Shown piece by piece: positions 12,898 to 24,899 of a stretch of 64,000 nt of DNA; position 1 is the first letter of the stretch; each line of letters starts with the position of its first letter. Source of the stretch: Cornus controversa (lineage: Eukaryota > Streptophyta > Magnoliopsida > Cornales > Cornaceae); the NCBI GenBank assembly GCA_026545225.1, contig CM048846.1, positions 36,157,501 to 36,221,500 of the forward strand. Direction: 5' to 3'. The notes under the pieces were generated by a model. It did no database searches. It saw only the letters and a list, made by a program, of their open reading frames with translations, and was not told the origin of the DNA. A program made the translations under genes and the position numbers.

Positions 12898-13580
12898 GGT
12901 TGTTTGCAACAAAATAGTTTGTCGCTAAAAGTGCTTATTTTGTCGCAAAAAAGTTATTGCGACAAAAATAACTTTGTCGCAAGGTCGTCGCTATAAGCCC
13001 GTCACTAGATTTTTTGCCATAAAAAAATATTTGTCGCTAAAGGTGTGATAGATTGCGACAAAGTAATTTCGTCACAAAAAGTCAACCAAATCACGACAAA
13101 AAGTTTGTCACGAAACACTTACTGATTTCTCGCCTTATACAACCCAACCTTAATGTCATTTGTTGCTAGTCCTCAATATTTAGCAACAAGTATTATTTTG
13201 TCGCAAGATACATATCATTTTGCGACCACCACTTTGTCACTATATATGATTTTATTGTGGCAAAATATTTTGTCGTGATATATTAACATTTTGCAACAAA
13301 TTTGTTGTCATTATATGTTATTTTATTGCGACAATATAACTTTTGTCGCTTTATAGATAGTATTTTGCGACAAACACTTTGTCACTATATGTTAATTTGT
13401 TGTGACAAGATCTCTTGTCTCTAAACATCAACATATGTGACAATTAAACTTGTCACTAATATGCAATTTCGTCCCTAAATATACACCTTATGCAACAAAA
13501 TGTTTTTGCATAATATCATGATTCTAGTTTTTTTTTACAAAGAAAATTCGTCGCTAAATATCTATATTTTTACCCTAATG
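12898..13580. repeat. CACTA left subterminal repeat array
   Basis: More than a dozen variants of TTTGTCGCTA and its inverse GCGACAAA, spaced about 20-45 bp apart, many as close inverted pairs. In En/Spm-type elements such arrays bind the TNPA-type protein. Here the motif is defined from the sequence only. Confidence 0.85.
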
Positions 13581-13599
13581 TTTTTTGTAATATAATATT

Positions 13600-14169
13600 T
13601 TTTTTCAGCATTATGAAACCTAGAATTTAGATCCCGAGACCTAAATGAGAAAAATAAAACTAAGAAATCTAAACTAAGATCTAAGGATCTCACTCAAAAT
13701 CAACATATGTAATAATCAAACTTAAAAGATAAAAACATATATGTCATTAAGAATTCAAATATTAAATTATGCAAACATTCAGACACAATCACATCAAAAT
13801 CACAAAATGTTAATCCCATAAGCATACTAAATTGTTCAAATATTTAGACATAACTACATCAAAATCGATCACAAAAGAAATCTAGGATCTGAATCCAGAA
13901 AAGAAGCGAAATTGCAAATCAATGTCAAACCTACAAAAAAGAAAAAGAAAAAAATAACATTAATTAAAGAAGAGAAGTTGAAGCCAAATAATACTATTTT
14001 TTTTTTATTATTTTGAAAAGGTAACCGATTTTATATATCAAGCAATTAAACATGTAGAAAAACAAAGGAGGTATACATTTCTTGTTAGCACACGATAATT
14101 TCAATAGAAAATGTACAATTAAATTGATTTATAAAGAAAAGAGTCATTTAGCTAAACTTAAATGTAACT
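13600..14169. other. CACTA interior, non-coding
   Basis: AT-rich sequence between the left subterminal array and the minus-strand ORF remnant. It includes a tandem-like ATTCAAATATT/TTCAAATATTTAGACA duplication around 13745-13880. No gene seen. Confidence 0.5.
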
Positions 14170-14725
14170 TACTAAGTGGGACGAGTAGCACCCATAGAAG
14201 AGTTTTGTGCTCCCAAAAGCTGCTGCACCGCTGAAGATAGATTGGCAATATGAGACTGCAAAGAAGTAATCAAACCACGTTGATCTCCATCTCTACTTGG
14301 TGGTTGTGAGACTGCTCTCGTAATTGCTCCTCTAGCTTTGTAGACCTCTGTCTAGCCTCGATAATATCTGCCTAGCTACAACGTGACGACGTGGGGGGCA
14401 TCTCACCATGACCAAGCCCATTAACGTATCCTGACCTACAACCAACTATATCATGGAAAACTTGATTCCGAATTGAATGTGTAGATCCCGATGGGGATGC
14501 CTCATCAGAAGGTTGACTCTCAAGTAGCTGAATCATATCCCTTTGCAAGTATAAAGTGTTGGAAGAATTATATATAAACAAAAACTGTGCAAGTAAAACC
14601 TATTAATTATTCCATAACATACATGGAGCTTTTCACATTGTGGTGCGACCCATGTTCCATTCTTTCTGCAATGTGTATGCTCATAAAAGGTCACCATGTC
14701 AGGCTTCTCCTGAGTTTTTGGGTCT
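14170..14725 (-). pseudogene. CACTA-encoded Ptta/En/Spm-type protein, C-terminal remnant
   Basis: The minus strand reads EKPDMVTFYEHTHCRKNGTW (about 14720-14640), then an exon with the hallmark RSGYVNGLGHGEMPPTSS (about 14440-14385), then, after a frame change, a coiled-coil-like tail (LQSHIANLSSAVQQLLG) that stops near 14170. These motifs are typical of the plant transposase family (Ptta/En/Spm, TNPA-like) carried by CACTA elements, which binds subterminal repeats. Only the C-terminal third is visible. Frameshifts and the absence of upstream exons indicate a dead copy. Its position near the left end fits the CACTA layout. Confidence 0.72.
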
Positions 14726-14775
14726 CGCTATTACATTTAACAAAAAATAAAAGATATAAGCAACGATGAAATAAC

Positions 14776-14811
<36 letters not shown>

Positions 14812-16149
14812 CAAGCCTAAGATCTTAAAGTAATGCTTTTTTCATGCTAACAAGGTTTCTATGATGCTTTTTCCAGTGGTTATTTAGGGTGTTTGGCAAG
14901 AGAGAAATATCGCACTTCATGGTGGTGTCATGAGATCTGCTGATATGCTACTAATCTTCAGAGTAGCAATTTGAGAACATATTGACAGAGACTTGTATCA
15001 AGAATTGCTACCACAAACCCAGAACACATAAAAGTAAAAAATATATAATTCTTACAACCAATTTCATAATTCTACTAATTTCATAAAAGCAATTGCATCA
15101 TTCTGTTCAAAATTAGTAGATAATGATAATAAGAGCATTCCAAATAAAATAGGTATCTAAACAGAAGTTTGAATTACTACATAAGCAATCATTAATTCAG
15201 AAGTTTGAATTACTACATACTGTAACCCTTTTTAGAACAAAATAGCACCTATCAGGATTTATATTGTCACCTAGCCCTTTAGAAATCCAATAGATTTTGA
15301 CTGTAGCCACCGGTGAAGGACAAGGTTTTGATGGGAGAGGTTTGTTCACTTAATTCGTGGATATGATTTAAAAGGAAAATGCTGGAATTTTCAATGTTTC
15401 ATTTCGGAGTAACACTTGAGTAATAACTGTTATGGCCTACTCATGCTTGATATTTTGTCACCAGTAGATGGGCAACTGTCTACCCTTACACTAAAGGCTG
15501 GTTCACTTTTGAAGTTACATTTTATTATATAATGTGATCCATCCACTAAAGAAGTGGATGGATGAGAAGAAAAGGCCAAGGTGATTGATGAAGTAACACA
15601 CAATCAGACTATAATTGCAAGTATTCAAACAATTAGACTATAATTGCAATTATTCAAGCGTAATGTGATTGGGTATCATTTTCTATTTATTTTTCTTTAA
15701 GGTCTACTTTAAAATTTTGAGGGTTTTAGATTGGGAACAAATTTAGTTTAAATATATTTATTAATGTCACACTCTATACCTTAGATCCAAAATCACAATC
15801 TAAGCCCAAATTTCAAATGTTCATTTCAATGTTCAGAATGTGAATAAGATATCAACTTTAGAACTACATGTGTACTCGTTTTGAGTGCTTTGTTGTCTAA
15901 ACCATGTAAGTAGAAAGCTAAAAAATGCCAACCAAGTATTTGTACAATTTAACTCTATATGTTATTTAGGATAGTATTTTCCCTTGAAGTGTTTGTTACT
16001 TGTGGATACAATGAGACCTATAGATGCTTTATAACAATTTGTTTGGTCTTACAATTTACCAACATATATGCATGGTGCTATAACCCACAATCTATATAAG
16101 ATTGGCCTAGATCTAGTGTGAATCAGGTTGATTTACAATAGATTTCCAC

Positions 16150-16188
<39 letters not shown>

Positions 16189-17682
16189 TAGGTTTACATA
16201 TACTGAGAGAAAAGGTCCTCATAAGTTCTCAAGATTTGTTATTGATTCCATTGTCATGGATAAATCGTTAAATCGTGCTTGGCTATCTATTCGTTATCCT
16301 GATCATTATGCTATTCGTTATATATATATATATATATAATTAATTAATTATACATGTATATGCATTGGTGCATGTGACTCATATCTGATAAAGCCATAAA
16401 GGGATTGTATGAAAAGGGAAAATACCTTTGAAACATATAACTTTAATGAATTTGATTCACAACAATTTTCTATATTACTGGTATATATATTAGATTGTTT
16501 AAGAATAGAACTATTGGTTATTTTATGATTAACACATTAATGTGTTATGTTTTGCATTTTTTATGTATCGATCAATGCCTCTTTAGCATCTTCAAAGAGA
16601 GAAGCTGGACCCAAAGTGGTGAGCGGAGACCCGTCAAAGAAATCGTGCTTGGCTATCTATTCGTTATCCTGATCATTATGCTAAGTCTCAACTGCTACCA
16701 TCAAATTTGTTTTTCTATTGTTTTGGTAATTGTACTAACATTAAACTAATGAAAGACGCCTAAAGAGAGAGTTAATTACACCATATTGATCATTTTGATC
16801 CAAAATCAATATACACCAGTCTCATGAAAATAAGAGTACCATATTGATCCAAAATAAAAAACAGTGAACACAATTAGCCATTATACACAATCAATGAGAG
16901 AAGACAATATGCATGCCTCCACAAAAACCCTAGATTTTTTCATCAAACGAAATCATATAATATATATGGAACAAATTAAAGATGCCTAGAGAGAGAGTTA
17001 ATTAGCTAGAAAGAAAAATGGAAAAAAAAAAAATGAACCTTCGCAAAAGAGAAACGATGGAGATTGTGGACGATCCAACCTTCGCAAAATCCTCAGCCAA
17101 AGTGGAGATCGCAGAGCAAAAAACGTTTGATCTTCAGGGTATCCCTCTTCGAATTAGAGAGAGTAGAGAAAAAAGAGTTGTACGGAATTAAAAGATGGAG
17201 TGTGCATTCAGATCATGATGAAGGGGTTTGGGATTGAGAGTTAGGGTTTATACTTGAATGAGAAGTGATAGAGATTGAGGGGTTTCGAAGCGATTGAAGA
17301 TCTGATTCAGAATGAAATTTTTTGCACCAATTTGAGATAACAAATATGTAGCGAATTTTATGGATAATGGATGTTCCCGCCAAACCTAATACGCAGGTCT
17401 AGATTTTGGGTTGCAAAATCCCCTTCCGCGTAATGTCCCGCCAAATTTTGGGTTATTTGTGACAATAAGTTGCTTACCGTCACAAATTAGTCAACTTTTG
17501 AATAAATATATTTTGTAATTAAATGAAATTGTTATGTGTACAATACATATACTTATAGATCAAACAACAAAATTATATTTTAACTTTTAATTCTAACATC
17601 AAATAATTCTCACTTGAAGTAACTCTTACTAAAATCAATTAATATTAATTCAAGTATGTTGATAAATAATTTAAATCAGTAG
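14726..17682. other. CACTA interior, no recognisable gene
   Basis: Contains an (ATA)n tract near 14780-14810, (AT)n tracts near 16155-16188 and 16320-16339, and an exact 43-bp direct repeat listed separately. A stretch at 16920-17400 with CAACCTTCGCAAAATCC and purine-rich blocks looks like a degraded promoter/5'UTR on the minus strand, but I could not tie it to a gene. Confidence 0.4.
16271..16683. repeat. Exact 43-bp direct repeat, copies 370 bp apart
   Basis: The same 43 bases beginning AATCGTGCTTGGC occur at 16271-16313 and 16641-16683 with no mismatch, while flanking sequence differs. The copy at 16641 lies in an open frame of 84 codons (16495-16749) with no known domain. The other is a detached duplicate next to an (AT)n tract. 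Confidence 0.85.
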
Positions 17683-18680
17683 TAGGGATGTCAATTTAAT
17701 AACCTGCTATGCCCTGTCCCACTTCCATTGGGACGGGTTTGGGATCATCCTAATAGGGTCATCCTAATAGGGTCAGGGGCGAATTTAGGAATAGAGTTTA
17801 AAACCTACCGGGCCCTGAACCTGACCAAATTAATAATAAATATATAAATAAACATTACTTTATTAGCTATATAAATTTTCTTTTTTTCCTTTATATCTTA
17901 TGACAATTTTAAATTTTAACAACATTTTTGTTATTATGATTGTTAAATACTTGACCATACTAAAAAATTACAATGTTTATATTAATTTTTTTTAAAGTTT
18001 GAATTGTTTTTTCGTTAAAACTATGTATATCACGGCGCCCTAAACCCCGATATACATAAATAAATAGATTTCCTTAATTTAATGAAATTCTTATCTGTAT
18101 AAAACATATACTTATAGCTCAAACAACAAAACGTACTATATTTTAACTTCTAATTAACTTAAAATGTTCTCACTTGAAGTAAATCCTATTAAAATTAACT
18201 CATATTAATTAATTGGAGTACTAAGTTGATAATTAAGTAGCTTAAATCAGGAGTAGGGATGTCAATTTAAGCCGCCTCTAATGAGGACAGCTTTGGGATC
18301 ATCGATTATATATAATAGAACTAAGGGGCGGGTTTGGGAATAGATCGAGTTTAATAATAAATATGTAATTAAATAAATATTAATTTTTTATCTATAATTG
18401 TTTTTCCTATATTTCTTATGATAATGTTAAATTCTTGGAACATTTTTGTTCTTATGATTGTTAAATTCATGACTATACTAAAAAAATTTACAAAAATTAT
18501 CTTAAAATTTTTAAGTTTTAATTGTATGTTTTTCTTTAAATTATGTATATCAGGGTGCCTTGAACCTATCCCAACTCTGATGTGAAAAGGGACAGGGCGG
18601 GTTTCAAAAAATATTTTTATGCATGGGACGGGTTTGGGATAGGGGTGCCCTGTCTCGAACCCATCCCATTGATATCCCTA
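17683..18680. mobile_element. hAT-like non-autonomous element with doubled left end
   Basis: Terminal inverted repeats are TAGGGATGTCAAT (left) and ATTGATATCCCTA (right). Flanking 8-bp duplications are ATCAGTAG (17675-17682) and ATAAGTAG (18681-18688), 7 of 8 identical. TIR and TSD length fit hAT-type MITEs. A second copy of the left end (AGTAGGGATGTCAATTTAA) sits at about 18253, so the element seems to be a tandem of two units sharing one right end. GGGACGGGTTTGGGA-like blocks recur inside. No transposase. Confidence 0.7.
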
Positions 18681-18819
18681 ATAAGTAGATATATGGATAT
18701 ATTCTAAAACAAAATCACTATATTTATTAACAATGGTTGAATTGGTTTAATACCAAACCACAAATACCCTATTGCCATAGATGTACATATAAGTATTTTG
18801 ACAATACTTCTTATCAATT

Positions 18820-19080
18820 AATAATTTTTTATTTTTTATTTTTTTAAAATTTCAAAGTAATTCATGCACACTCACAATTTCAACGTCCCTAGAAGGGCTT
18901 GAACATTGAGCCTCCCCTTTGGGGAGGAGAGCTCATACCTTTTGAGGTAATGCTCGTTGATATTTTTTATTTTTACCTTACAATAAACTTGCACCTACTC
19001 CTATTTATGGAGACTTGAACCCTCAACATTCTACATACTTTGGAAACCTTGGTCTTAATAATAATGATTAACCAGAGAGA
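18820..19080 (-). mobile_element. tRNA-derived SINE-like sequences (two heads)
   Basis: On the minus strand, GGCTCAATGTTCAAGCCC (about 18890-18915) and GAGGGTTCAAGTCTCC (about 19010-19028) resemble pol III B boxes. An A-rich tail (AAATTTTAAAAAAATAAAAA) follows the first near 18825-18860. This pattern fits one or two SINE copies, but A boxes are poor and I see no convincing target duplication, so the call is tentative. Confidence 0.35.
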
Positions 19081-19344
19081 AGGGGGTCTATAGGAGCCAC
19101 CAATGGAGTGGTCCCCACAACCCTTTGTCCCTGGTTCAACCTTCGATTAGAGATGCATATTTTTATTATTAAATATGGTTGTGGGATCAAATTTTAATTA
19201 ACTTTGTACGCAATTCTTTGAGAAATTAATAATTAAGATGAAAATTGTGTATTATGTACTAAAAGCTACTAATTAATATATTTTCTATCCCAAGTGTATG
19301 TGCATGTCAATTACTATTTCATCTCTATATAAGTAATTACACAA

Positions 19345-20000
19345 ATTAGTTGTCACTAAAATCCGTCAATGGCGACATAGGGGTTTTGTTGCTAGAACTA
19401 GCATTTTGCTACAAAATTTTGTTTGTCGCTAAATGGTAGCAACTAGCGACATCTTATTTGTCACTACAATCAATCAATGGTGACAAAGACATTTTGTCGC
19501 TTCAATCAAGTATTCTGTGACAAAAATACACTTGTCACTAAACGCTAGTAACTAGTGACAAATATTATTCGTCGCTAGAATTCATTAAATGGCAATAAAG
19601 ACTTTTTGCTGCTGGAATCAAGTATTTCGAGACCAAACAATATTTGTCTCTAAAAGCTAGTATATAGCGACAAATTATTTGTCGCTAAATGACATCAAAC
19701 GGTGACAAAAGCGTATTTGTCACTAAAATTGAATTTAAAGTGACAAGAACGTATTTGTCGCTAAAATAGAATTACTAGCAACAAATATTTTTGTCAGTAT
19801 TTATATTTTGTCGCTATATCCTTTTCCCACCATATGACGGGAAGGGGAAAATGGTGGGATGGGTTTTTGCGACAAGTTTTTGTGACAAAATTAGTTTTCG
19901 TCGCTTATAATATAAATAGGCGACAAGTTTTATTTTTTTCGCAAAAAATAATTTTGTTGTGACAAATTTCTTTTGTCGCTAAAAAGTTTGTCTCAAAAAA
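19345..20000. repeat. CACTA right subterminal repeat array
   Basis: Mirror of the left array: many TTTGTCGCTA/GCGACAAA variants up to the clipped right terminus. It shares the same motif family with 12898-13580, which ties the two ends to one element. Confidence 0.85.
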
Positions 20001-20010
20001 CCTAATTTGT

Positions 20011-21016
20011 GCTAAAAGCTGCAATGCTTGTCAAAGGCATGGGCCAATCTAAATGGTCCCTGCCCAGGAGATAAAACTGATTGTTAAACCATAGATGTTC
20101 AGAGGATGGGCCATGGATCTCATTGGCAAAATCAACCCACCATCGGCAGGGGGACACCATTGGATATTTGTAACTACAGATTACTTCACAAAATGGGTAG
20201 AGGCCATAGCTTATCGATCTAAGGACTAGTGGGTGGTGATCAATTTTATCAAAAACCATATCTTCCATCGTTTTGGCCTTCCAGAATCCATTGTGGCCGA
20301 TAACGAAACCGTATTCAGAGCAATGGAGGTGTTGGCTTATGGGGAAGAAATTAAGGTCAATATGGTGACATCGACACCTTATTATGCCCAAGGTAACAGT
20401 CAGGCTGAGGCTTCAAACAAAATGCTCATTTGGATTATTGAAAGAATGATCGAGGAAAAGTCAAAGTTGTGGCATGAGTCGTTATCAAAGGCTCTTTGGG
20501 CTTATAGGAATTCCAAGAGTACAAGTACAGGTGTTACTCCCTATTTGTTAGCTTATGGTCATGACGTCATTCTTCCTATGGAGTTAAATGTCTGATCGAC
20601 CCGAGTTGCACTATAGCAGAACTTATAACTGGTCGATTACAACCTCACCATGCTAATTGAGTTGGAAGATTTGGACGTATACACTTAGATGCTCTGGATC
20701 ATATCAGAGCTCATAAACAGAAAGTGATGAAGGCCTACAAAAAAATAGTAAGGTCGATGTCATTTGCTGAAGGTGACATTGTATGGAAAGTGATCTTACT
20801 AGTTGGGAAACATGATCGAGCTTATGGTAAGTGGTCTCCAAATTGGGACGGCCCTTACTTGGTACACCAAATTTTGAATAAATGGGCGTACATGTTAAAA
20901 GACTTGGATGGGAAGTTTATCCCAGGTCGATCAATGGCATTTATCTAAAGGAATATCGGCCACCTATATTTGAGCGACTGGCAGAGGAGTCTGGTTTGGC
21001 CATTCGATCTATCTAA
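20011..21016 (+). pseudogene. Ty3/gypsy integrase, right piece (pol 3' end)
   Basis: Continues the integrase interrupted at 12892. Seen in order: CNACQRH of the zinc domain; an in-frame stop, then a shift near 20085; the catalytic core with WAMDLIG (first Asp), FVTTDYFTKWVEA, a stop at about 20228, VADNETVF (second Asp) and AQGNSQAEASNK (Glu); and a C-terminal GPY/F-like module with KWSPNWDGPYLVHQIL (about 20830-20880), ending at a stop near 21016. The DDE set is recognisable, with NETVF and GNSQAEA departing from the usual NG. Stops and frameshifts make it inactive. With a downstream antisense ORF before the 3' LTR, the layout resembles Tat-lineage gypsy elements; the lineage is inferred. 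Confidence 0.88.
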
Positions 21017-21325
21017 GAGTAACAGGTAGCGGAATCTTAAGTGTAGTGTAGGTTTGCAAGTTATTTTTTCTTCTGTTTTAATTCTTTTGTTTTCTTTTGT
21101 TCAAGTTAGAATTTTTTTTGGCAATATTTTGAGTAATAAGGAATGCATTTTATAAATAACCCAAAGGAAGCCTTGTCTAGAATTCATCAGTTACATAATT
21201 CATAAGAGTACCAAAAGTTTTAAAAAGGAAAAACGGTTCTATTACAAGGTTTTAAATTTGGACTTCATGCTCTCCCAGATAAGGTTGTTCTGTTGCAAGG
21301 TAAGCTCAGCCAAGACCTTGTTCTT
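21017..21325. other. Spacer between gypsy pol and the antisense ORF
   Basis: T-rich, non-coding stretch between the end of integrase and the 3' end of the convergent minus-strand ORF. No motif recognised. Confidence 0.5.
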
Positions 21326-22802
21326 CTACAACTCTGGCAGCTCAGCCTTCAGGATAATGTGCTGAGGAGCTAGATGATCGGTCCTCTCCAACAAGGTATT
21401 AGCCCTTGAAGTGACATCAGCCCTGGCAGATTTAACCCGAACAAGCTCTGCCTGAAGCCTCTGTTCTTCCTTTCCAAGTTCTTCATTCAGTTGGTCGAGC
21501 TTACCAAATTCAATTGCGATCTCTAGAATTCTGGCACCCAATGTCTTTTCGGCCTCAAATTTTTCTTCAAACATAGAAAGGGAATGAGTGGCCTTAGAGA
21601 TAGAATCAACCATTGTAGGCAATTGTAGATACAAAGATGTTACTGCAGCTTGCATAACTAAAGAGAGATTCACATACAAATTGATGGTGGCTAATAAAGC
21701 AGAAATCTCAAGGGCCATGGAAAGAAGGTCCTAAAGGTCCCGTTCAAAGATTTTCTGAAGGGCATCTTTTGCCTCTGCAAAAGTATCAACAAAAGGAGTT
21801 AGCATAATGGGAGGGTTAGCGCTGGTCGAGGAGTTGTCCATTGAGACTAAGGCAACTAAGGACTGAAGGTAATTCTTCATAGCAGAGAAAGAACTGCCAG
21901 CAGGCTGGGAAGAGAAGGATTGGACTTGTTTCTAAGAAGACAAAAGTGTCAGTAAGAGAATTGAAGAGTAATGAGAGGCATAAAAAAAATTGGGAAAGAT
22001 GTACATACTTCTTTAACAATAGTGGGGGACTCAGCCACGTTGCCTGAGGCCGAGGTTGTTGGTTGTGCCAGTAAAGATGCTAAGGAAGGATTGGCATCCT
22101 TAACCAATTTGCCACTCCTTTCCAAAGCTTTAGAAAGGAGATCGACCCCTTCTCTGTTAGGGAGGGGCTAATGCTGAAGTTCGACACTAGGATCGACCTA
22201 CAGAAGAAATAATAAGAAGAATAGTTCAAGCAAAGTTAATAAACTGGATAGAGAGAGAAAGTAGGAGGCACCTGTGGAAGGGAACTCAACGCTTTCTTAC
22301 TTTTCTTGATAAGGAGCTCATCATCTGAACCTGATTCTAGGTCTAGAGTGGGATTTGGGATAAGCTTGGTGCCTTTTAAGGAGCCCTTGGGTGTAGTCTT
22401 ATTTCTTTTGGGCTGAGACGAAAGAGAATGTAATGGCAGTCACAGGAGAGAGAAACAAATAAATAAAGCTTGAAGGTTGCCTTAGGAGGAAAAGGTTGTG
22501 GAGCCTCAACTACTGGCTGAGGTTGAATTTGAATTTCTTTAGTTTGTGGGTCTGCATTGATGGTAAAATTGATCGACTGATCACTGATTGTGTGGGTGGA
22601 GGATTGGGCTACAAAAGAAGATAGTTAGATCGAGTAAAACATTCCAGAGTTAAGAGTCAAAATGAAGAACCAATTTTAAAGTTACCTTGCTTGAACTTCG
22701 ACCTAGTTCTGGTAGCTGTTGGGGCCCCAATGGTAAGAGGCATGGTGGCGCTCTTCGCGGAATTTTTTCCCTCTTTTTTAGGAGAAAAAACCAGGGAAGA
22801 AT

Positions 22803-23351
22803 TGTAGTAACCCTTATGGACAGGTGTGAGTGGGCGAGTGCGAAGACAGAAACTGGGCTGAGCTACCACACTGACATGGTACAAGGTGCTCAATCCCACA
22901 TCGCTTGGGTGCGGAAAAGGGGATGTGCTTATATGTAGTATGTTCTCTTCAAATGGTATGAGGCCTTTTGGGGTAAAACCCAAGAGCAAAACCGTGCGAG
23001 CTTAGGCCAAAAGCGGAAAAAATTATACCATGTGTTGGAGCGAGATATTACAGTTGCCATCAGAGCCTGAACCCAGCCGAAAGTGTGCCGATGAGGACGT
23101 CGGGCCTCATAGGGGGGTGGATTGTAGTAACCCTTGTGGATGGGTGTAAGTGGGCGGGTGCGAAGACAGACACTGGGCTGAGCTACCACACATCCCACAT
23201 CGCCTGGGTGTGGAAAAGGAGATGTGCTTATATGTAGTATGTTCTCTTCAAATGGTATGAGGTCATTTAGGGTAAAACCCAAGAGCAAAACCGTGCGGGC
23301 TTAGGCCCAAAGTGGATAATATCAAACCATGTGTTGGAGCGGGGTGTTACG
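22803..23351 (+). mobile_element. Complete TRIM retroelement (250-bp LTRs, 70-bp interior)
   Basis: LTR 22803-23052 (TGTAGTAACC...TATTACA), interior 23053-23122, LTR 23123-23351. The second LTR carries a deletion of about 21 bp and ends TTACG. A perfect 5-bp target duplication AGAAT flanks it (22798-22802 and 23352-23356). The interior starts with a decayed Met-tRNA primer site (TTGCCATCAGAGCC versus TTGGTATCAAAGCC in the 55 kb copies) and ends in a purine tract AGGGGGGTGG. It encodes nothing and must be mobilised in trans. It interrupts the antisense PMD gene: the Ser/Lys-rich frame resumes on both sides. Confidence 0.95.
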
Positions 23352-24282
23352 AGAATCGTCCCCTTAAGAGCTAACGACTGAAAACTTGAAGGAATTACTA
23401 AGGCACTGGAAGAAGGTGGACTTATCGACGTCTGAAATACCCCCCAGAAAATTTCGCACATGAGGTGGCCAGTCTCATACACAAAACCTGAGGAATATTA
23501 ACCACTGATAGCAACAAGCATAGATGCAAAAGAAAGAAATAGAATAATTGCTAAAAGCTGAACAGAAATCCCATTGAACTGAAATAATTGATAAATAAAT
23601 ACATATATTCTCGTAATACAATTTGGAAGTCCCGTAACCCAAGGACCCCTTAACCAGAAAGAACAAAAGTTTTTAAATTCTAAAATTAATACCAACAACC
23701 AAAGTCTCAAAAGTTCATAGTATGACTCTTGAAGAAGACAAGTTCCTACCCTGTAACTGATGAGATGAGACGTCTGCTACAACCAAACCCTAAAACTCTA
23801 TCCTCGCGGTGGAACCTGTTTGAAACCTGAAATATCAACACAGTGGGTTAAACCCACGAGCAAGTTCTATCTACTACATCCCAATCAGAGAACCAATATA
23901 CATACCCTCAGTATAAGTGACATAAAATAAGTCTATAGATTTAACCTACAAGTTATTCTTTTACCCAGTTTCGTGTTTCCAAAACAACAGTCAATATTTA
24001 TAATATTCCACCCAAACCCTTATTATGCAAACGTGAACACGTTCCTTACGTTCAGCAGAAATAAACATAATATAAAATAATATCAAGTTTAAGCAATCCT
24101 AACATGCCATCATTTAAATCTTTTGATACCTTAATAGGTATAGATATATACATACTAGTCATTTCCTATTTAGCTCATGTTTTCAGAAGTAGAATCATCT
24201 TATACATTGTTCCAACACACCCTTATCATCCAACAATGAACACATTCTTTAAGTTCAAAATAAAGAAAACATGTGCATACAC

Positions 24283-24590
24283 ATATAGATACCTTATTAG
24301 ATATGGGCGATCCTAACACGCCAAATAAAATGTATAGATACCTTATTAGGTATGGGCGATCCTAACACGCCAAATAAAATGTATAGATACCTTATTAGGT
24401 ATGGGCGATCCTGACACGCCGGGCAATCCTGACATGCCAAATAAAATGCATAGATACCTTATTAGGTATGGGCGATCCTGACACGCCGGGCAATCCTTAC
24501 ATGCCAAATAAAATACATAGATACCTTATTAGGTATAGGCGATCCTGACACGCCGGGCAATCCTTACATGCCAAAATAGAATGCATAGAT
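24283..24590. repeat. Tandem repeat, 49- and 67-bp units, about 5 copies
   Basis: Units start ATAGATACCTTATTAGGTAT and contain GGGCGATCCT(A/G)ACACGCC. The last three units carry an extra CGGGCAATCCTKACATGCC segment. It lies inside the solo LTR. Confidence 0.92.
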
Positions 24591-24899
24591 ACATTCCAAT
24601 ATGCAATATAAAATAACAAGGTGCATTATGATTTAAATTTGCACAAACGTTATTTCAAATCATCCAACATGAAATTATCATCATAAGAAAAATCGTTCAC
24701 AAGTAGACTATAATCAAGTATCCCATGTGCATTTATATATATAATAAACACAATCGATTAAATCAAAATAATTTAACATCCATTAGAGGAAACAATTCCC
24801 CAAACCAACCTCCAATGCCCTCAAATCTCTGAGGGGATCTAAACTTACTCTTATCTAGGTTTCTGGGCCTATTTCACTTCTAAGAACACTAAGAAAATA

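Larger units (their letters stand above)
12893..20010. mobile_element. CACTA transposon inserted in gypsy integrase, right end clipped
   Basis: The left terminus is CACTACAACAAATTAGG at 12893. The right terminus is its inverse but stops at ...CCTAATTTGT (20010), lacking the last 7 bp (TGTAGTG). Both ends carry hundreds of bases of TTTGTCGCTAAA/GCGACAAA-type subterminal repeats (about 12900-13580 and 19340-20000). The 3-bp target copy expected on the right (TAT) is also missing. Inside are a degraded Ptta-type ORF on the minus strand (14170-14725), a hAT-like MITE and SINE-like pieces, and no recognisable TNPD-type transposase. It is therefore non-autonomous and, with one end clipped, probably immobile. 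Confidence 0.88.

Noticed and set aside
20002-20391. 129-codon minus-strand ORF
   Set aside because: Shadow of the plus-strand integrase core.
22803-23052. TRIM LTR as a Cassandra-type element with a 5S rRNA promoter
   Set aside because: I looked for 5S internal control motifs in the 250-bp LTR on both strands and did not find them.
24283-24590. CRISPR-like array
   Set aside because: Units are direct tandem repeats without unique spacers, and lie in a plant LTR.
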